Below, piece after piece: positions 27,835 to 37,240 of a stretch of DNA of 64,000 bases. A program made the translations under genes and the position numbers. The stretch is from Candidatus Marinarcus aquaticus (GTDB lineage Bacteria; Campylobacterota; Campylobacteria; Campylobacterales; Arcobacteraceae): NCBI RefSeq assembly GCF_004116335.1, contig NZ_PDKN01000002.1, positions 310,001 through 374,000 on the forward strand. Direction: 5' to 3'. Numbering within the stretch: position 1 is the first letter of the stretch; each line of letters starts with the position of its first letter. The notes below the pieces were generated by a model. It was given only the letters and a program-made list of their open reading frames with translations, made no database searches and had not been told where the DNA came from.

Positions 27835-28809
27835 ATGTTTAAAAGATTTAGAAGATTAAGAATTAATGAAACTTTAAGAGATTTAGTTCGAGAAACGACC
27901 TTAACACCCAATGACTTCATCTATCCTCTGTTCGTAAGAGAAGGTGAAAAGATTAAAACTGAAGTGTCATCAATGCCAGGTGTTTTTCAAATGAGTATTG
28001 ATGAGATTTTAAAAGAGTGTGAAGCGATTCAAAAGGTGGGGTTAAACTCAATCATTCTGTTTGGAATTCCAGATGTTAAAGATTCAGTGGGAAGTGAGTG
28101 TTTGTGTGAAGAGAGTATTATTGCTCGAACGATTAAAGCCATAAAAGCACAATTCCCAACCATGTTTGTGGCAACCGATCTTTGTTTTTGTGAGTACACT
28201 GACCATGGACACTGTGGTATTTTAGACCCAAAAACACAAACCGTTGATAATGATAAAACTTTAGAAATTTCAGCTCAACAAGCATTGGTTCATGCTCGTG
28301 CAGGTGCGGATATGATTGCTCCAAGTGGAATGATGGATGGCATCATTGAGACTTTAAGAACTGCTTTGGATGATAATGGATTTGAAAATCTTCCTATTAT
28401 GGCTTACTCTACTAAATTTGCAAGTGCATATTATGGGCCATTTCGAGATGTGGCTGAGAGTACACCAAGCTTTGGGGACAGAAGAAGTTATCAAATGGAC
28501 CCAGCCAATCGTCTTGAAGCGATTGAAGAGTCACTTGAAGATGAACGACAAGGTGCTGATATATTGATGGTGAAACCAGCACTTTCATACTTAGATCTCA
28601 TCAGAGATATTCGAAATGAAACCAGACTTCCATTGGCTGTTTATAACGTAAGTGGTGAGTATGCCATATTAAAACATGCAGGGAATGCTGGTTTAGTTGA
28701 TTATGACCGTGTGATGATGGAAACTCTTTTAAGTTTCAAACGCGCTGGGGCTGATATTATTATTACTTATCATGCAAAAGAAGCGTGTATTTTATTGAAC
28801 CAAAAATAA
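27835..28809 (+). CDS. hemB: Delta-aminolevulinic acid dehydratase (porphobilinogen synthase)
   Basis: 324 residues. It condenses two 5-aminolevulinate molecules to porphobilinogen in haem synthesis. The cysteine triad [14 protein letters not shown] (C117, C119, C127) is that of the zinc-dependent class. The Schiff-base lysines lie in [14 protein letters not shown] and [18 protein letters not shown] precedes the ATG. It is followed 13 bases later by a histidine kinase gene, which is likely read through. Confidence 0.97.
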   Translation: MFKRFRRLRINETLRDLVRETTLTPNDFIYPLFVREGEKIKTEVSSMPGVFQMSIDEILKECEAIQKVGLNSIILFGIPDVKDSVGSECLCEESIIARTIKAIKAQFPTMFVATDLCFCEYTDHGHCGILDPKTQTVDNDKTLEISAQQALVHARAGADMIAPSGMMDGIIETLRTALDDNGFENLPIMAYSTKFASAYYGPFRDVAESTPSFGDRRSYQMDPANRLEAIEESLEDERQGADILMVKPALSYLDLIRDIRNETRLPLAVYNVSGEYAILKHAGNAGLVDYDRVMMETLLSFKRAGADIIITYHAKEACILLNQK

Positions 28810-28822
28810 AAAAGCTGTTTAT

Positions 28823-30031
28823 ATGGTGCCAAATCGATATCAAGAAGCAATAGAACACTCGAATATTGTCTCAAAAACTGATATTGATGGCATTATCACC
28901 TTTGTCAATGAGGAATTCTGCAATCTTTTAGGCTACACCAAAGAGGAACTTATTGGTAAAAACCACAACATTGTACGACACCCTGAAGTGCCCTCTTCTA
29001 ACTTTGAAGAGCTTTGGCGTGTGATTAAACAAGAGAAACAAACTTATAAATCTACGGTTAAAAATTTAACAAAAGATGGTCGCACGGTCTATTTGAATAC
29101 CACTATTACTCCTATCTTTAATGAAAAAGAAGCCATAGAAGAGTTTATTGCTATTCGTTATGATGTGACGCAAGAAGTGGAGTTAAAAAAGAATCTAGAG
29201 CAAAAAGATGCCCAACTTCAACAACTCAATTTAACACTTGAAGAGCGTGTTAAAGAGCAAACACAACAACTGCACGAACTCAATAAAACGTTAGAACAAC
29301 GAGTCAAACAAGAAATTGAGAAAAATGAAGAGAAACAAAAATTGCTTTTTTGGCAATCACGTATGGCTTCATTGGGGCAAATGTTGGCCAATATTGCACA
29401 CCAATGGCGACAACCCCTTACAGAGCTTAACTTAACATTTTTTAATATTAAAAAAGCGATGAACGATAAAAACATTAAAAGTGTTGAAGCGTACTACAGC
29501 GAGGGTAAAAAAATCATCAAATCGATGTCTCAAACCATTGATGACTTTTCTAACTTTTTTGACCCACATAAGGATGTCGAACCATTTTTATTAAATGAGG
29601 CCATCTCACAAGCTTTAGAGATACTTTCAAAAATGATTACACGAGAGAATATAAACGTATCATGTGAGTATGAAGAGATTGAGGTTTTAGGGGTTAAAAA
29701 TGAACTGGAACAAGTCATTATTAATCTTATTCAAAACAGTACAGATATGTTTAAACTTCACCAAATACAAACGCCTCGTATTGTGATTAAAACTTACATA
29801 AAAAAAAGCTTTGCTTTGATTGAATTTTTGGACAATGCTGGAGGTATTGCGCCTCAAAATATAGATAAAATTTTTGAACCCTATTTTACAACCAAACATA
29901 AAAGCAGTGGCACAGGATTAGGGCTTTTTATGTCAAAGCTTATAATTGAAAAGAGTCTTAATGGCACCCTAAAAGTATCCAATAAAGATGCAGGTGCCCT
30001 CTTTACTGTAACCATACCTTTACATATTTAA
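28823..30031 (+). CDS. Soluble PAS sensor histidine kinase
   Basis: 402 residues, no membrane segment. An Aer-like PAS domain (about 10-115) has the signature KNHNIVRHPEVP shared by several proteins in this window. A long coiled coil (about 125-180, heptads with Glu/Gln/Leu) leads to the H-box NIAHQWRQPL with H193, then HATPase_c with DNAGGIAPQ and GTGLGLFM. The Aer-like PAS suggests a bound flavin and redox/oxygen sensing, which is inference. The response regulator 8 bases downstream is its natural partner. The ATG at 28823 lacks a good ribosome site, so the exact start is unsure (GTG 28826 is possible). Confidence 0.87.
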   Translation: MVPNRYQEAIEHSNIVSKTDIDGIITFVNEEFCNLLGYTKEELIGKNHNIVRHPEVPSSNFEELWRVIKQEKQTYKSTVKNLTKDGRTVYLNTTITPIFNEKEAIEEFIAIRYDVTQEVELKKNLEQKDAQLQQLNLTLEERVKEQTQQLHELNKTLEQRVKQEIEKNEEKQKLLFWQSRMASLGQMLANIAHQWRQPLTELNLTFFNIKKAMNDKNIKSVEAYYSEGKKIIKSMSQTIDDFSNFFDPHKDVEPFLLNEAISQALEILSKMITRENINVSCEYEEIEVLGVKNELEQVIINLIQNSTDMFKLHQIQTPRIVIKTYIKKSFALIEFLDNAGGIAPQNIDKIFEPYFTTKHKSSGTGLGLFMSKLIIEKSLNGTLKVSNKDAGALFTVTIPLHI

Positions 30032-30039
30032 GGATAACG

Positions 30040-30729
30040 ATGATTAACCGACAACAACTTAAAGACTTAAAACTTCTTATTGTTGAAGATGAAAAAAAAC
30101 TCTCTACTTTTTTAAAAGATGCCATTTGTGAATATTTTGCGAGCGTTACTTTAGCAAGTAACGGTGAAGAGGGGATCAATAAGTTTAATAAAATACACCC
30201 TGATGTTATTATAACAGATATTATGATGCCAAAAATGGATGGTTTACAGATGGCAAAATCTATCAAAGAGATTAATAAAGAGGCACATATTATTGTTTTA
30301 AGTGCTTTCAGTGAAAAAGAAAAACTTCTTAAATCCATTGATGTGGGGATAAATAAATACTTTATTAAACCGTTTGATCCCGATGAACTTTTACATCACA
30401 TTGATAAAATTGCTTTAAAGTTACATAACCGACGTTATATGAATATCAATAAAGAGTTTATGTTTGATAAAAACAGTAAAAATTTGTATCAAAAAGAGCA
30501 GCTTGTCAAACTCACTCCACGAGAGCGAGAGTTTTTTGCACTGTTGGTTCAAAATGCTAATATGATTGTAGGTATTGAGTTGATTAAACGTACCCTTTGG
30601 CCTAAAGAGCAAGAGATCTCACCTGAACGATTACGAACTTTTATTAAAAGAGTACGCATTAAAACATCAAAAAATCTTATAGACAATATCTCTGGACAAG
30701 GTTATACTTTATCGAAAGACAATATTTAA
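30040..30729 (+). CDS. OmpR/PhoB-like response regulator
   Basis: 229 residues: a receiver (D17-E-D acidic cluster, phosphoacceptor D60 in VIITDIMMPKMDG, K in FIKPFD) and a winged-helix output domain with the sequence KLTPREREFFALLVQN and, in the recognition part, ERLRTFIKRVRIK. It is encoded right after the PAS kinase (AAGGATAACG before the ATG). Targets are unknown; the converging nrdG/nrdD operon overlaps its last 21 bases, and anaerobic genes lie nearby. Confidence 0.9.
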   Translation: MINRQQLKDLKLLIVEDEKKLSTFLKDAICEYFASVTLASNGEEGINKFNKIHPDVIITDIMMPKMDGLQMAKSIKEINKEAHIIVLSAFSEKEKLLKSIDVGINKYFIKPFDPDELLHHIDKIALKLHNRRYMNINKEFMFDKNSKNLYQKEQLVKLTPREREFFALLVQNANMIVGIELIKRTLWPKEQEISPERLRTFIKRVRIKTSKNLIDNISGQGYTLSKDNI

Positions 30730-31371
30730 ATCTTGACTGAGCCTACTTGTGTCAAATGGGTGAATGGGCTCCTTGATATTACTTAAATGAGTGGGAGTCA
30801 AAAGAAAATTTTGTACAAAATAGCTGTTTTTATAACCCAATGCTACTAATGTGTTAATAATTTCATTGATGTCATTAACATTGAGTAAATCACTGTGCAA
30901 GGTGGTACGAACTTCATGCGCAATACCACAACCAATTACAAAACGCAAACTCTCTTCAAAACGCTCATACTCTTTATTTTTTGTGATGTTGTAAAATTTT
31001 GATTTAGGGGCTTTAAAATCTAAAGCAACATAATCCAACAAGTCATGTAAAATGAGCTGCTTTAAAGCATTGGTATGTAAACCATTGGTATCTAATTTGA
31101 TTTTAAATCCCATCGATTTTATAATAGTACAAAGTTCAAAAAGATTATGTTCCAACGCTTCTCCACCACTTAGAACCACACCATCAAGCAATCCTTGTCT
31201 TCGGTTAAGAAATTCAAATATATCTTCATAGCTGTAAAGTGAGGATTCTGGGCAGAGTACAATATCTCTGTTGTAACAGTACACACATCGCATATTGCAC
31301 CCTGAAAACCACAAAACAGATGCTAAGTGGTCAGGGTAATCCGTAGTGGTAAATGGTGTTATATCATGCAC
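30709..31371 (-). CDS. nrdG: Anaerobic ribonucleotide reductase activase NrdG (radical SAM)
   Basis: About 220 residues. The radical-SAM cluster motif is SGCNMRCVYCYN (C-x3-C-x2-C), followed by the SAM-binding GGEAL segment. It makes the glycyl radical on the anaerobic ribonucleotide reductase. The family normally begins near DITPFTT-DYPDH, which supports GTG 31371 as start; an in-frame GTG at 31413 would give a 50-base overlap with the small gene. With GTG 31371 the overlap is 8 bases (GTGCATGA), like the other junction in this operon. Its last 21 bases overlap the converging response regulator. Confidence 0.92.
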   Translation of the reverse strand: MHDITPFTTTDYPDHLASVLWFSGCNMRCVYCYNRDIVLCPESSLYSYEDIFEFLNRRQGLLDGVVLSGGEALEHNLFELCTIIKSMGFKIKLDTNGLHTNALKQLILHDLLDYVALDFKAPKSKFYNITKNKEYERFEESLRFVIGCGIAHEVRTTLHSDLLNVNDINEIINTLVALGYKNSYFVQNFLLTPTHLSNIKEPIHPFDTSRLSQDLNIVFR

Positions 31372-31531
31372 TCTTTTTTGGTTCAATAAACTCTTTTCTT
31401 TGTTGGTGTTCACCTTTTTTTCCTATATTAAAACTCTCTACTGGTCTGTGATAACCCATAACACGAGTATATACTACGCATTTTCTTCTTTGTTCTTGCA
31501 TTGTTCTAAGCAAGTTCTCATTATTTAGCAT
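31364..31531 (-). CDS. Stand-alone glycyl-radical domain of class III ribonucleotide reductase
   Basis: A 55-residue frame missed by usual length cutoffs. It carries YTRVMGYHRPVESFNIGKK followed by GEHQQRKEF, which matches the C-terminal glycyl-radical loop of one-piece NrdD proteins (form RV-x-GY-x-RPV, then N-x-GK-x2-E-x3-R); the Gly in VMGY is the expected radical site. AAGGAG lies 8 bases before the ATG at 31531. It overlaps the nrdD stop by 7 bases and nrdG by about 8. The reading frame of nrdD cannot enter this one without a shift, and a stop lies in this frame 15 bases before the ATG, so it is probably a separate polypeptide. It would complete the reductase, activated by NrdG. Confidence 0.85.
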   Translation of the reverse strand: MLNNENLLRTMQEQRRKCVVYTRVMGYHRPVESFNIGKKGEHQQRKEFIEPKKSA

Positions 31532-33636
31532 GCTTCTTTCTCCTTTTCATTAAGTTTTTCAAGTAATATTGCATCACATTTTGGGCAAAATTCATGCTCT
31601 CCATGGATATATCCATGCACTTCACATACAGAAAAAAGTGGAGTGATAGTGATGTATGGAAGCTTGAAATTAGTGATGATATTTTGCACCAATTTTCGAC
31701 ACGCCTCAGCTGAGCTGATTCTCTCTTTCATGTACATGTGTAAAACGGTTCCTCCTGTATATTTGCATTGTAATTCATCTTGTAAAGTTAAAGCTTCAAA
31801 AGGATCATCCGTCAAATCAACGGGAAGTTGAGAAGAATTGGTATAGTAGATGTTTTTACCACTGCCTGCTTGTATGATATTCTCATATCTTTTTTTATCT
31901 TCTTTTGCAAAACGGTACGTTGTACCTTCTGCAGGAGTGGCTTCTAAGTTGTACAGATTACCTGTTGCTTCTTGGTATTTCACCATTTGTAAACGCATAA
32001 AATCAAGAATTTCAATGGCCAACTCTCTTCCATACTCTTTGGATATGTCATGTTTATCATTGGTAAAGTTACGAATCATCTCATTGATGCCATTGACACC
32101 AATGGTTGAAAAGTGGTTGTTGAAACTCTTTAAATAGCGTTGTGTATAAGGGAAAAGTCCTCTCTCATAAAGATCATTGACAAAAACACGTTTCTTTTCC
32201 AAAGTAGAGTGTGCTAAGTCCATGAGCTCTTTTAATCGAGCCAGTAATGCTTTTTTGTCCTCTTTATATAAGTACCCCAATCTGGCCATATTAATTGTAA
32301 CCACGCCTAAACTCCCCGTCATCTCTGCACTTCCAAACAGCCCTCCTCCTCTTTTTAAGAGTTCTCGTAAATCCAATTGTAATCGGCAACACATGCTTCG
32401 TACATGCCCAGGTTTATACGCTTCTTCGTTGATAATACGCTCACCCTTATTGTTGGTGGTGTATTGGCTACCAATGAAGTTTTGAAAGTAAGAACTTCCA
32501 ATTTTAGCTGTGTTTTCAAATAGAATATCGGTGTTTTCACCATGCCAGTCAAAATCTTCAGTGATATTTACCGTTGGAATAGGAAATGTAAAAGGCTGAC
32601 CGGTTTTATCTCCTTCGGTCATTACTTCATAATAGGCTCTGTTTATGAGATTCATCTCTTTTTGAAAGTGTTTATAACAAAGCTTCTCTAAAGAGTCACA
32701 CCCTTTGTGTAAAGCTTGCTCTTCTAAGTGAGAATTATTGATGTCTTTAAACAAATGCACGTCATTTCGTGTGGGAATTTGCTTTTTTAAATCTTCAGGC
32801 ACGGTCCAGTCAATAGTGATATTGGTAAATGGACTTTGCCCCCAACGAGCAGGAACATTAAGATTATAGACAAAACTTTTAATTGCTTTTTTAACCTCTT
32901 TGTATCCCAGTTGGTCTTTAAAAACATACGGAGCCAAGTATGTGTCAAAACTGCTGAAAGCTTGTGCCCCTGCCCATTCACTTTGTAATATCCCTAAGAA
33001 GTTTGCCATTTGACCTAAAGCTTCTCTGAAGTGATTGGGTGCTTGGCTCTCTACTCTTCCTCGAACACCATTAAAACCTTCATTTAAAAGTAGCCTTAAG
33101 CTCCAGCCTGCACAATAACCACTTAAACAATCCAAGTCATGAATATGATAATCTGCATTACGATGAGCATACCCCTCTTCTTTTGAATAAATCTTGTCCA
33201 ACCAGTAGTTTGCAATGACTTTTCCTGCGGTGTTATTGATTAATCCTGCATGGGAGTACCCTGTATTTGAGTTTGCATTTATGCGCCAGTCACTTCCATT
33301 GATGTACTCCTCAATGGTTTGTGTGGAATTAATGTAAGTTGTGTCATCATTGAGTCCTAAAACGTGCTCACGTTGCATTTTATGTATGTTTCTGTAAAGC
33401 ATAAAGGATTTCATGACATCAAAATAACGTCCCTTATAAAGCTCTTTTTCTATAATATCTTGAATATCCTCAACGGCTGCTGCTCGTCTGTTTTTAATTT
33501 TTTCTAATACATTAAAAAATATGTCACTGTCGTATCGAATATGTTCACTTTTAAACGCTTTTTTGATGGCATCTTCAATTTTAAAAGGTTCAAAAAGTTC
33601 ATAATTTCCATTACGTTTGAGTATTGTTTCTACCAT
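31525..33636 (-). CDS. nrdD: Anaerobic (class III) ribonucleoside-triphosphate reductase, main subunit lacking the glycyl-radical loop
   Basis: About 703 residues. It has an N-terminal ATP-cone (VETILKRNGNYELFEPFKIEDA...) for allosteric control and the ten-stranded barrel with CCRLQLDLRELLKRGGGLFG and VPARWGQSPFTNIT segments. The C-terminal zinc region CEVHGYIHGEHEFCPKCD is present, but the protein ends about 15 residues later at EAC, before the radical loop that one-piece NrdD proteins carry next. The loop is encoded by the next gene. The start is ATG 33636 with AAGGATAATT; the frame is open to 33675, but that extension lacks support. Two palindromes lie upstream (33698-33743). It makes dNTPs without oxygen. 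Confidence 0.93.
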   Translation of the reverse strand: MVETILKRNGNYELFEPFKIEDAIKKAFKSEHIRYDSDIFFNVLEKIKNRRAAAVEDIQDIIEKELYKGRYFDVMKSFMLYRNIHKMQREHVLGLNDDTTYINSTQTIEEYINGSDWRINANSNTGYSHAGLINNTAGKVIANYWLDKIYSKEEGYAHRNADYHIHDLDCLSGYCAGWSLRLLLNEGFNGVRGRVESQAPNHFREALGQMANFLGILQSEWAGAQAFSSFDTYLAPYVFKDQLGYKEVKKAIKSFVYNLNVPARWGQSPFTNITIDWTVPEDLKKQIPTRNDVHLFKDINNSHLEEQALHKGCDSLEKLCYKHFQKEMNLINRAYYEVMTEGDKTGQPFTFPIPTVNITEDFDWHGENTDILFENTAKIGSSYFQNFIGSQYTTNNKGERIINEEAYKPGHVRSMCCRLQLDLRELLKRGGGLFGSAEMTGSLGVVTINMARLGYLYKEDKKALLARLKELMDLAHSTLEKKRVFVNDLYERGLFPYTQRYLKSFNNHFSTIGVNGINEMIRNFTNDKHDISKEYGRELAIEILDFMRLQMVKYQEATGNLYNLEATPAEGTTYRFAKEDKKRYENIIQAGSGKNIYYTNSSQLPVDLTDDPFEALTLQDELQCKYTGGTVLHMYMKERISSAEACRKLVQNIITNFKLPYITITPLFSVCEVHGYIHGEHEFCPKCDAILLEKLNEKEKEAC

Positions 33637-33697
33637 AATTATCCTTTTTACAAATGCCATTTTAAAGCAGTGCAACTTAATAGATAATTATTTTTTT

Positions 33698-33743
33698 TGA
33701 CACAAAAGTGTCATTTTATAGAGTTTGTGACACAAAAGTGCCA
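33698..33743. promoter_or_regulatory. Tandem 16-bp palindromes upstream of nrdD (putative operators)
   Basis: TGACAC-AAAA-GTGTCA (33698-33713, perfect) and TGACAC-AAAA-GTGCCA (33728-33743, one mismatch) are spaced 30 bp apart, close to three helical turns. On the minus strand they flank a TATAAA element that would be the nrdD -10. This is a typical layout for cooperative repression. The arrangement recalls paired NrdR boxes, but the sequence differs from the NrdR consensus (arms 4 rather than 8 apart), so the regulator is unknown. Confidence 0.7.
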
Positions 33744-33756
33744 CAAAATAATTTTA

Positions 33757-34794
33757 TTAGAGTTTTGATTTAATATTGGAGATATTACTTAAAAGCATGC
33801 CCAGATGTTTGGTATGATCTGAAGCTTCTAAAGCAATTTTGAGTGTCATGGTAATAGGTACGGCTAAAAACATGCCAACAATACCCAAAACCCATCCCCA
33901 AAATATCAGGGAGAAGAAAATGACCATGGGTGAAAGTCCCAACTCTTTTCCCATAAATTTTGGTTCAATTACATTGCTGATGGCAATATTGATTATAAGA
34001 TAGATAATAATTAACCAAATGGTGGCTTCATAGTTTCCTGCAACAATGGAAATAACAATTGCGGGCAGTGAAGCAACAATGGAACCAACTACTGGAATAA
34101 AATTAAATAAAAAGGCTACAAATGCCCAAAGAATTGGGTTTTTGATTTCAAAAAAGAGCAATGCTACATAGATAAAAAAACCTGTCAGAAAACTGGTGAA
34201 AGTTTTAACGGTGAAGTATCGTTGTAAATTGTGTGAGAAAAGATTGAAACTGACCAGTTTTTGGTTGTCATTTCTAAAAATGAGTTTGATTTTTTTATGA
34301 AAAAGTTTGGACTCTGAGAGAATAAATGCAACCCCAATTGTAATCAACAATATTTTAGAGAGAATGGCTCCAAGATTTCCTACAAGCTCTGTTGTAAAGT
34401 TAAATAAAGAGTTGAAATTCAGAAGTTTTAAGATTTCTACTTTATTGACTTTGATACCATATTGATCAAGTAAGGATATGCTTGCGAGTGTAAGCTCTTT
34501 GATCTTCTCTTCGTATACAGGCAAGGATTTCATAAAATCAAGAAGTGAAGTATTGACCAAATAAACAATCAAAAATACCGAACCAGTAAAAGTAAGTAAC
34601 AAAATAGAATATGAGATGACGTTGGGAATATTTTTAGCTCTTAAAAAGTTTAAAAATGCCGATAAAATCGAAGAGATAAAAATAGAGAGCAGAAGTATAA
34701 CAACAATTTCACTGGCCACTTTCAAGCCACTGATCACAATCACAAAAAGTGCAAAATAGAAAAGAACCTGATTGATGGTATTTTTGGACTGCAT
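33757..34794 (-). CDS. AI-2E family transporter (PerM-like membrane protein)
   Basis: 345 residues with about eight hydrophobic segments in the pattern of the AI-2E/UPF0118 family: two or three at the N-terminus, a central hydrophilic loop (about 95-140), then the conserved C-terminal helices with FIPVVGSIVASLPAIV and EPKFMGKELGLSPMVIF. Members have been linked to quorum-signal export and to sodium/proton exchange; the substrate here is unknown. AAGGAG precedes the ATG. It is divergent from argF by a 158-base AT-rich gap in which I see no clear operator. nrdD lies 120 bases downstream with its own promoter. Confidence 0.88.
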   Translation of the reverse strand: MQSKNTINQVLFYFALFVIVISGLKVASEIVVILLLSIFISSILSAFLNFLRAKNIPNVISYSILLLTFTGSVFLIVYLVNTSLLDFMKSLPVYEEKIKELTLASISLLDQYGIKVNKVEILKLLNFNSLFNFTTELVGNLGAILSKILLITIGVAFILSESKLFHKKIKLIFRNDNQKLVSFNLFSHNLQRYFTVKTFTSFLTGFFIYVALLFFEIKNPILWAFVAFLFNFIPVVGSIVASLPAIVISIVAGNYEATIWLIIIYLIINIAISNVIEPKFMGKELGLSPMVIFFSLIFWGWVLGIVGMFLAVPITMTLKIALEASDHTKHLGMLLSNISNIKSKL

Positions 34795-34952
34795 AATTCT
34801 CCTTTGAAGTTTTATATATTCTATCGAATTTTCTTTAAAAAAGTTTTGCTTGATTGTCTTAAGATATAAATAAAGGCTTTTTTTGTAAAATAATCTCTTT
34901 TATTAAATTTATACCTCTTTTCACAGTGAAGTGATGGTATTAAGGAACTACA

Positions 34953-35879
34953 ATGAAACACTTTTTAACATTGGCAGATTTTACAAAAGAAGAACTTGAA
35001 GAGATTCTTGCATTATCTATCAAGGTGAAGCAAGAGACCAAACAGAGAATATTTAAAGATTATTTACCCAAACAAGTTCTTGGAATGATATTTGAAAAAA
35101 GCAGTACTCGAACACGTGTAAGTTTTGAAACCGGAATATATCAATTAGGTGGTGTGGGATTGTTTTTATCCTCAAGTGATATTCAATTAGGGCGTGGCGA
35201 GCCTATGAGTGATACCAGTCGTGTGATTTCTCGAATGGTCGATATGGTCATGATTCGAACTTTTGCACACTCCAAGTTAGAAGAGTTTGCACAATATTCA
35301 AAAGTACCTGTAATCAATGGTCTTACAGATGATTTTCACCCTGTTCAACTGATGGCTGATTATATGACCATTATTGAAGAAGGCAAAGATAAAGACCTCG
35401 TTGTGGCATATGTAGGTGATGGGAACAACTTGGCACACTCATGGCTGATGTTGGCTTCAAAACTTGGTTTTGAACTTAGAATAGCTACACCCAAAGGGTA
35501 TGAAGTAAAAGAAGAGATTTTAAATAAAGCCTTAGGATTTGCAAAAGAATCGGGCGCAAAAATCATTGTAAATAATAATCCTAAAGAGGCTGTTAAAAAT
35601 GCAACGGTTGTTACCACAGATACTTGGGTATCAATGGGACAAGAGGATGAAAAAGAGAAGCGTGTGAAAGAGTTTGAGGGGTATATCGTAGATGAAGCGA
35701 TGATGGCACTGGCTCACAAAGATGCAATTTTCTTACACTGTCTTCCTGCTTATAGAGGTTATGAAGTAAGTGAAGCGGTCTTTGAAGGTTCTCAAAGCAA
35801 AGTATTTGAAGAGGCTGAAAACCGTCTTCATGCACAAAAAGGGATAATGGTCTGGTTAAATGAAAAACGAAATGATTGA
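34953..35879 (+). CDS. argF: Ornithine carbamoyltransferase
   Basis: 308 residues. It forms citrulline from ornithine and carbamoyl phosphate in arginine synthesis. The carbamoyl-phosphate loop is [11 protein letters not shown] (STRTR at 51-55), then [11 protein letters not shown] and the ornithine-side motif HCLPAYRG. Its size is standard. AAGGAACTACA precedes the ATG. The end overlaps hemN by eight bases (ATGATTGA). argG, a later arginine gene, is encoded elsewhere in the window (52797-54029), so the pathway genes are scattered. Confidence 0.97.
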   Translation: MKHFLTLADFTKEELEEILALSIKVKQETKQRIFKDYLPKQVLGMIFEKSSTRTRVSFETGIYQLGGVGLFLSSSDIQLGRGEPMSDTSRVISRMVDMVMIRTFAHSKLEEFAQYSKVPVINGLTDDFHPVQLMADYMTIIEEGKDKDLVVAYVGDGNNLAHSWLMLASKLGFELRIATPKGYEVKEEILNKALGFAKESGAKIIVNNNPKEAVKNATVVTTDTWVSMGQEDEKEKRVKEFEGYIVDEAMMALAHKDAIFLHCLPAYRGYEVSEAVFEGSQSKVFEEAENRLHAQKGIMVWLNEKRND

Positions 35880-37239
35880 TTTTAAAAAATTTGAAAAATA
35901 TTCCAAGCCGGGACCAAGATATACCTCTTATCCAACGGCACCGAACTTCTCTGAAGAGTTTAATCAAGAAGATTTAAAACGATATTATGCTTCTCAAAGT
36001 GATGACAGAGCACTCTCTTTATATATACATATACCTTTTTGTCGAAGTGCCTGTTATTTTTGTGGATGTAATGTTATTTTTACGTCAAAAGAGGATAAAA
36101 AAGTTCAATATATTCGTTATTTGAAAAAAGAGCTTCAAATCCTTAAAAAGCATTTGAATACTGCACGGGAAGTAACTCAAATGCACTTTGGTGGGGGAAC
36201 ACCCACTTTCTTAAGTCCCAAGCAACTTAAAGAGGTTATTGATGCCATTAAAGAGGTATTCCCAAATTTCAGCAGTGATGCTGAGATTTCATGTGAAGTA
36301 GACCCACGATTTTTTACCAAAGAGCACATGCAGGTTTTAAAAAATGGTGGCTGTAACCGATTGAGTTTTGGTGTACAAGACTTAAATGAGCAAGTACAAA
36401 AAGAGATTCACCGGATTCAACCTTTTGAAACCACACAAAATGTAATGAATATTGCACGAGAAGCTGGGATAAATTCCGTTAATATTGATTTGATTTATGG
36501 GTTACCGTATCAAACCAAAGAGAGTTTTAAAACCACACTGGAACAAATTATTACACTTAATCCTGATCGATTGGCTGTTTTTAACTATGCACACGTACCT
36601 TGGTTGATGAAAACTATGAGAAAGTTTGATGAAACCACGTTTGCTCCTCCAAGTGAGAAATTGGAAATTTTAAAACTCACCATTGACTTTTTTATAAATC
36701 ATGGATACAACATGGTGGGGATGGACCACTTTGCTAAACCCAAAGATGAACTTTTTAAAGCGATTGAAAAAGGTGAACTTCATAGAAACTTCCAAGGATA
36801 TACAACCAAAGGAGGAGCCGACCTCATTGGTATTGGTGTAACCTCTATTGGAAATGGTGTGGATTATTATGCACAAAACTTTAAAGATTTAAAAACGTAT
36901 GAAGAAGCCATTGATAATGAGGAGTTACCTGTATTTAAAGGATATGAACTCACACAAGATGACCAAATTCGACAATTTGTTATTATGGAGCTTATGAGTA
37001 ACTTCTCATTAAATATTCCAAGAGTAGAAGAGAAGTTTGATATCAACTTCAATGAATACTTTAAAGAAGATCTTCCTTTATTAAATGAGTTTATTGAAGC
37101 CCAATTAGTGACAATAAGCAGTGAAAAAATCAGTGTTTCTCCAACAGGAACGATGCTCATACGTAATATATGTATGCCATTTGATGCTTATTTAAAACAG
37201 ATACCAGAGAATAAACGAAGATTCAGTAAGACGATATAA
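35872..37239 (+). CDS. hemN: Oxygen-independent coproporphyrinogen III oxidase (radical SAM)
   Basis: About 455 residues. It converts coproporphyrinogen III to protoporphyrinogen IX with SAM radicals, without oxygen. The cluster ligands are in [13 protein letters not shown] (C57, C61, C64; the next C66 is also typical for HemN). The N-terminal [13 protein letters not shown] is family-specific and the C-terminal part is the HemN_C domain. ATG 35872 gives an 8-base overlap with argF; an ATG at 35860 in the same frame is possible. It is in an operon with the following Fe-S protein and lgt. Confidence 0.95.
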   Translation: MIDFKKFEKYSKPGPRYTSYPTAPNFSEEFNQEDLKRYYASQSDDRALSLYIHIPFCRSACYFCGCNVIFTSKEDKKVQYIRYLKKELQILKKHLNTAREVTQMHFGGGTPTFLSPKQLKEVIDAIKEVFPNFSSDAEISCEVDPRFFTKEHMQVLKNGGCNRLSFGVQDLNEQVQKEIHRIQPFETTQNVMNIAREAGINSVNIDLIYGLPYQTKESFKTTLEQIITLNPDRLAVFNYAHVPWLMKTMRKFDETTFAPPSEKLEILKLTIDFFINHGYNMVGMDHFAKPKDELFKAIEKGELHRNFQGYTTKGGADLIGIGVTSIGNGVDYYAQNFKDLKTYEEAIDNEELPVFKGYELTQDDQIRQFVIMELMSNFSLNIPRVEEKFDINFNEYFKEDLPLLNEFIEAQLVTISSEKISVSPTGTMLIRNICMPFDAYLKQIPENKRRFSKTI

Positions 37240-37240
37240 C

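Noticed and set aside
31525-31540. A sequencing error or decay event that breaks a single nrdD gene
   Set aside because: The downstream frame has its own AAGGAG and ATG at proper spacing, keeps the full conserved loop, and ends in an 8-base overlap with the nrdG start. Decay would not create these. A slippery heptamer for programmed frameshifting is not seen.
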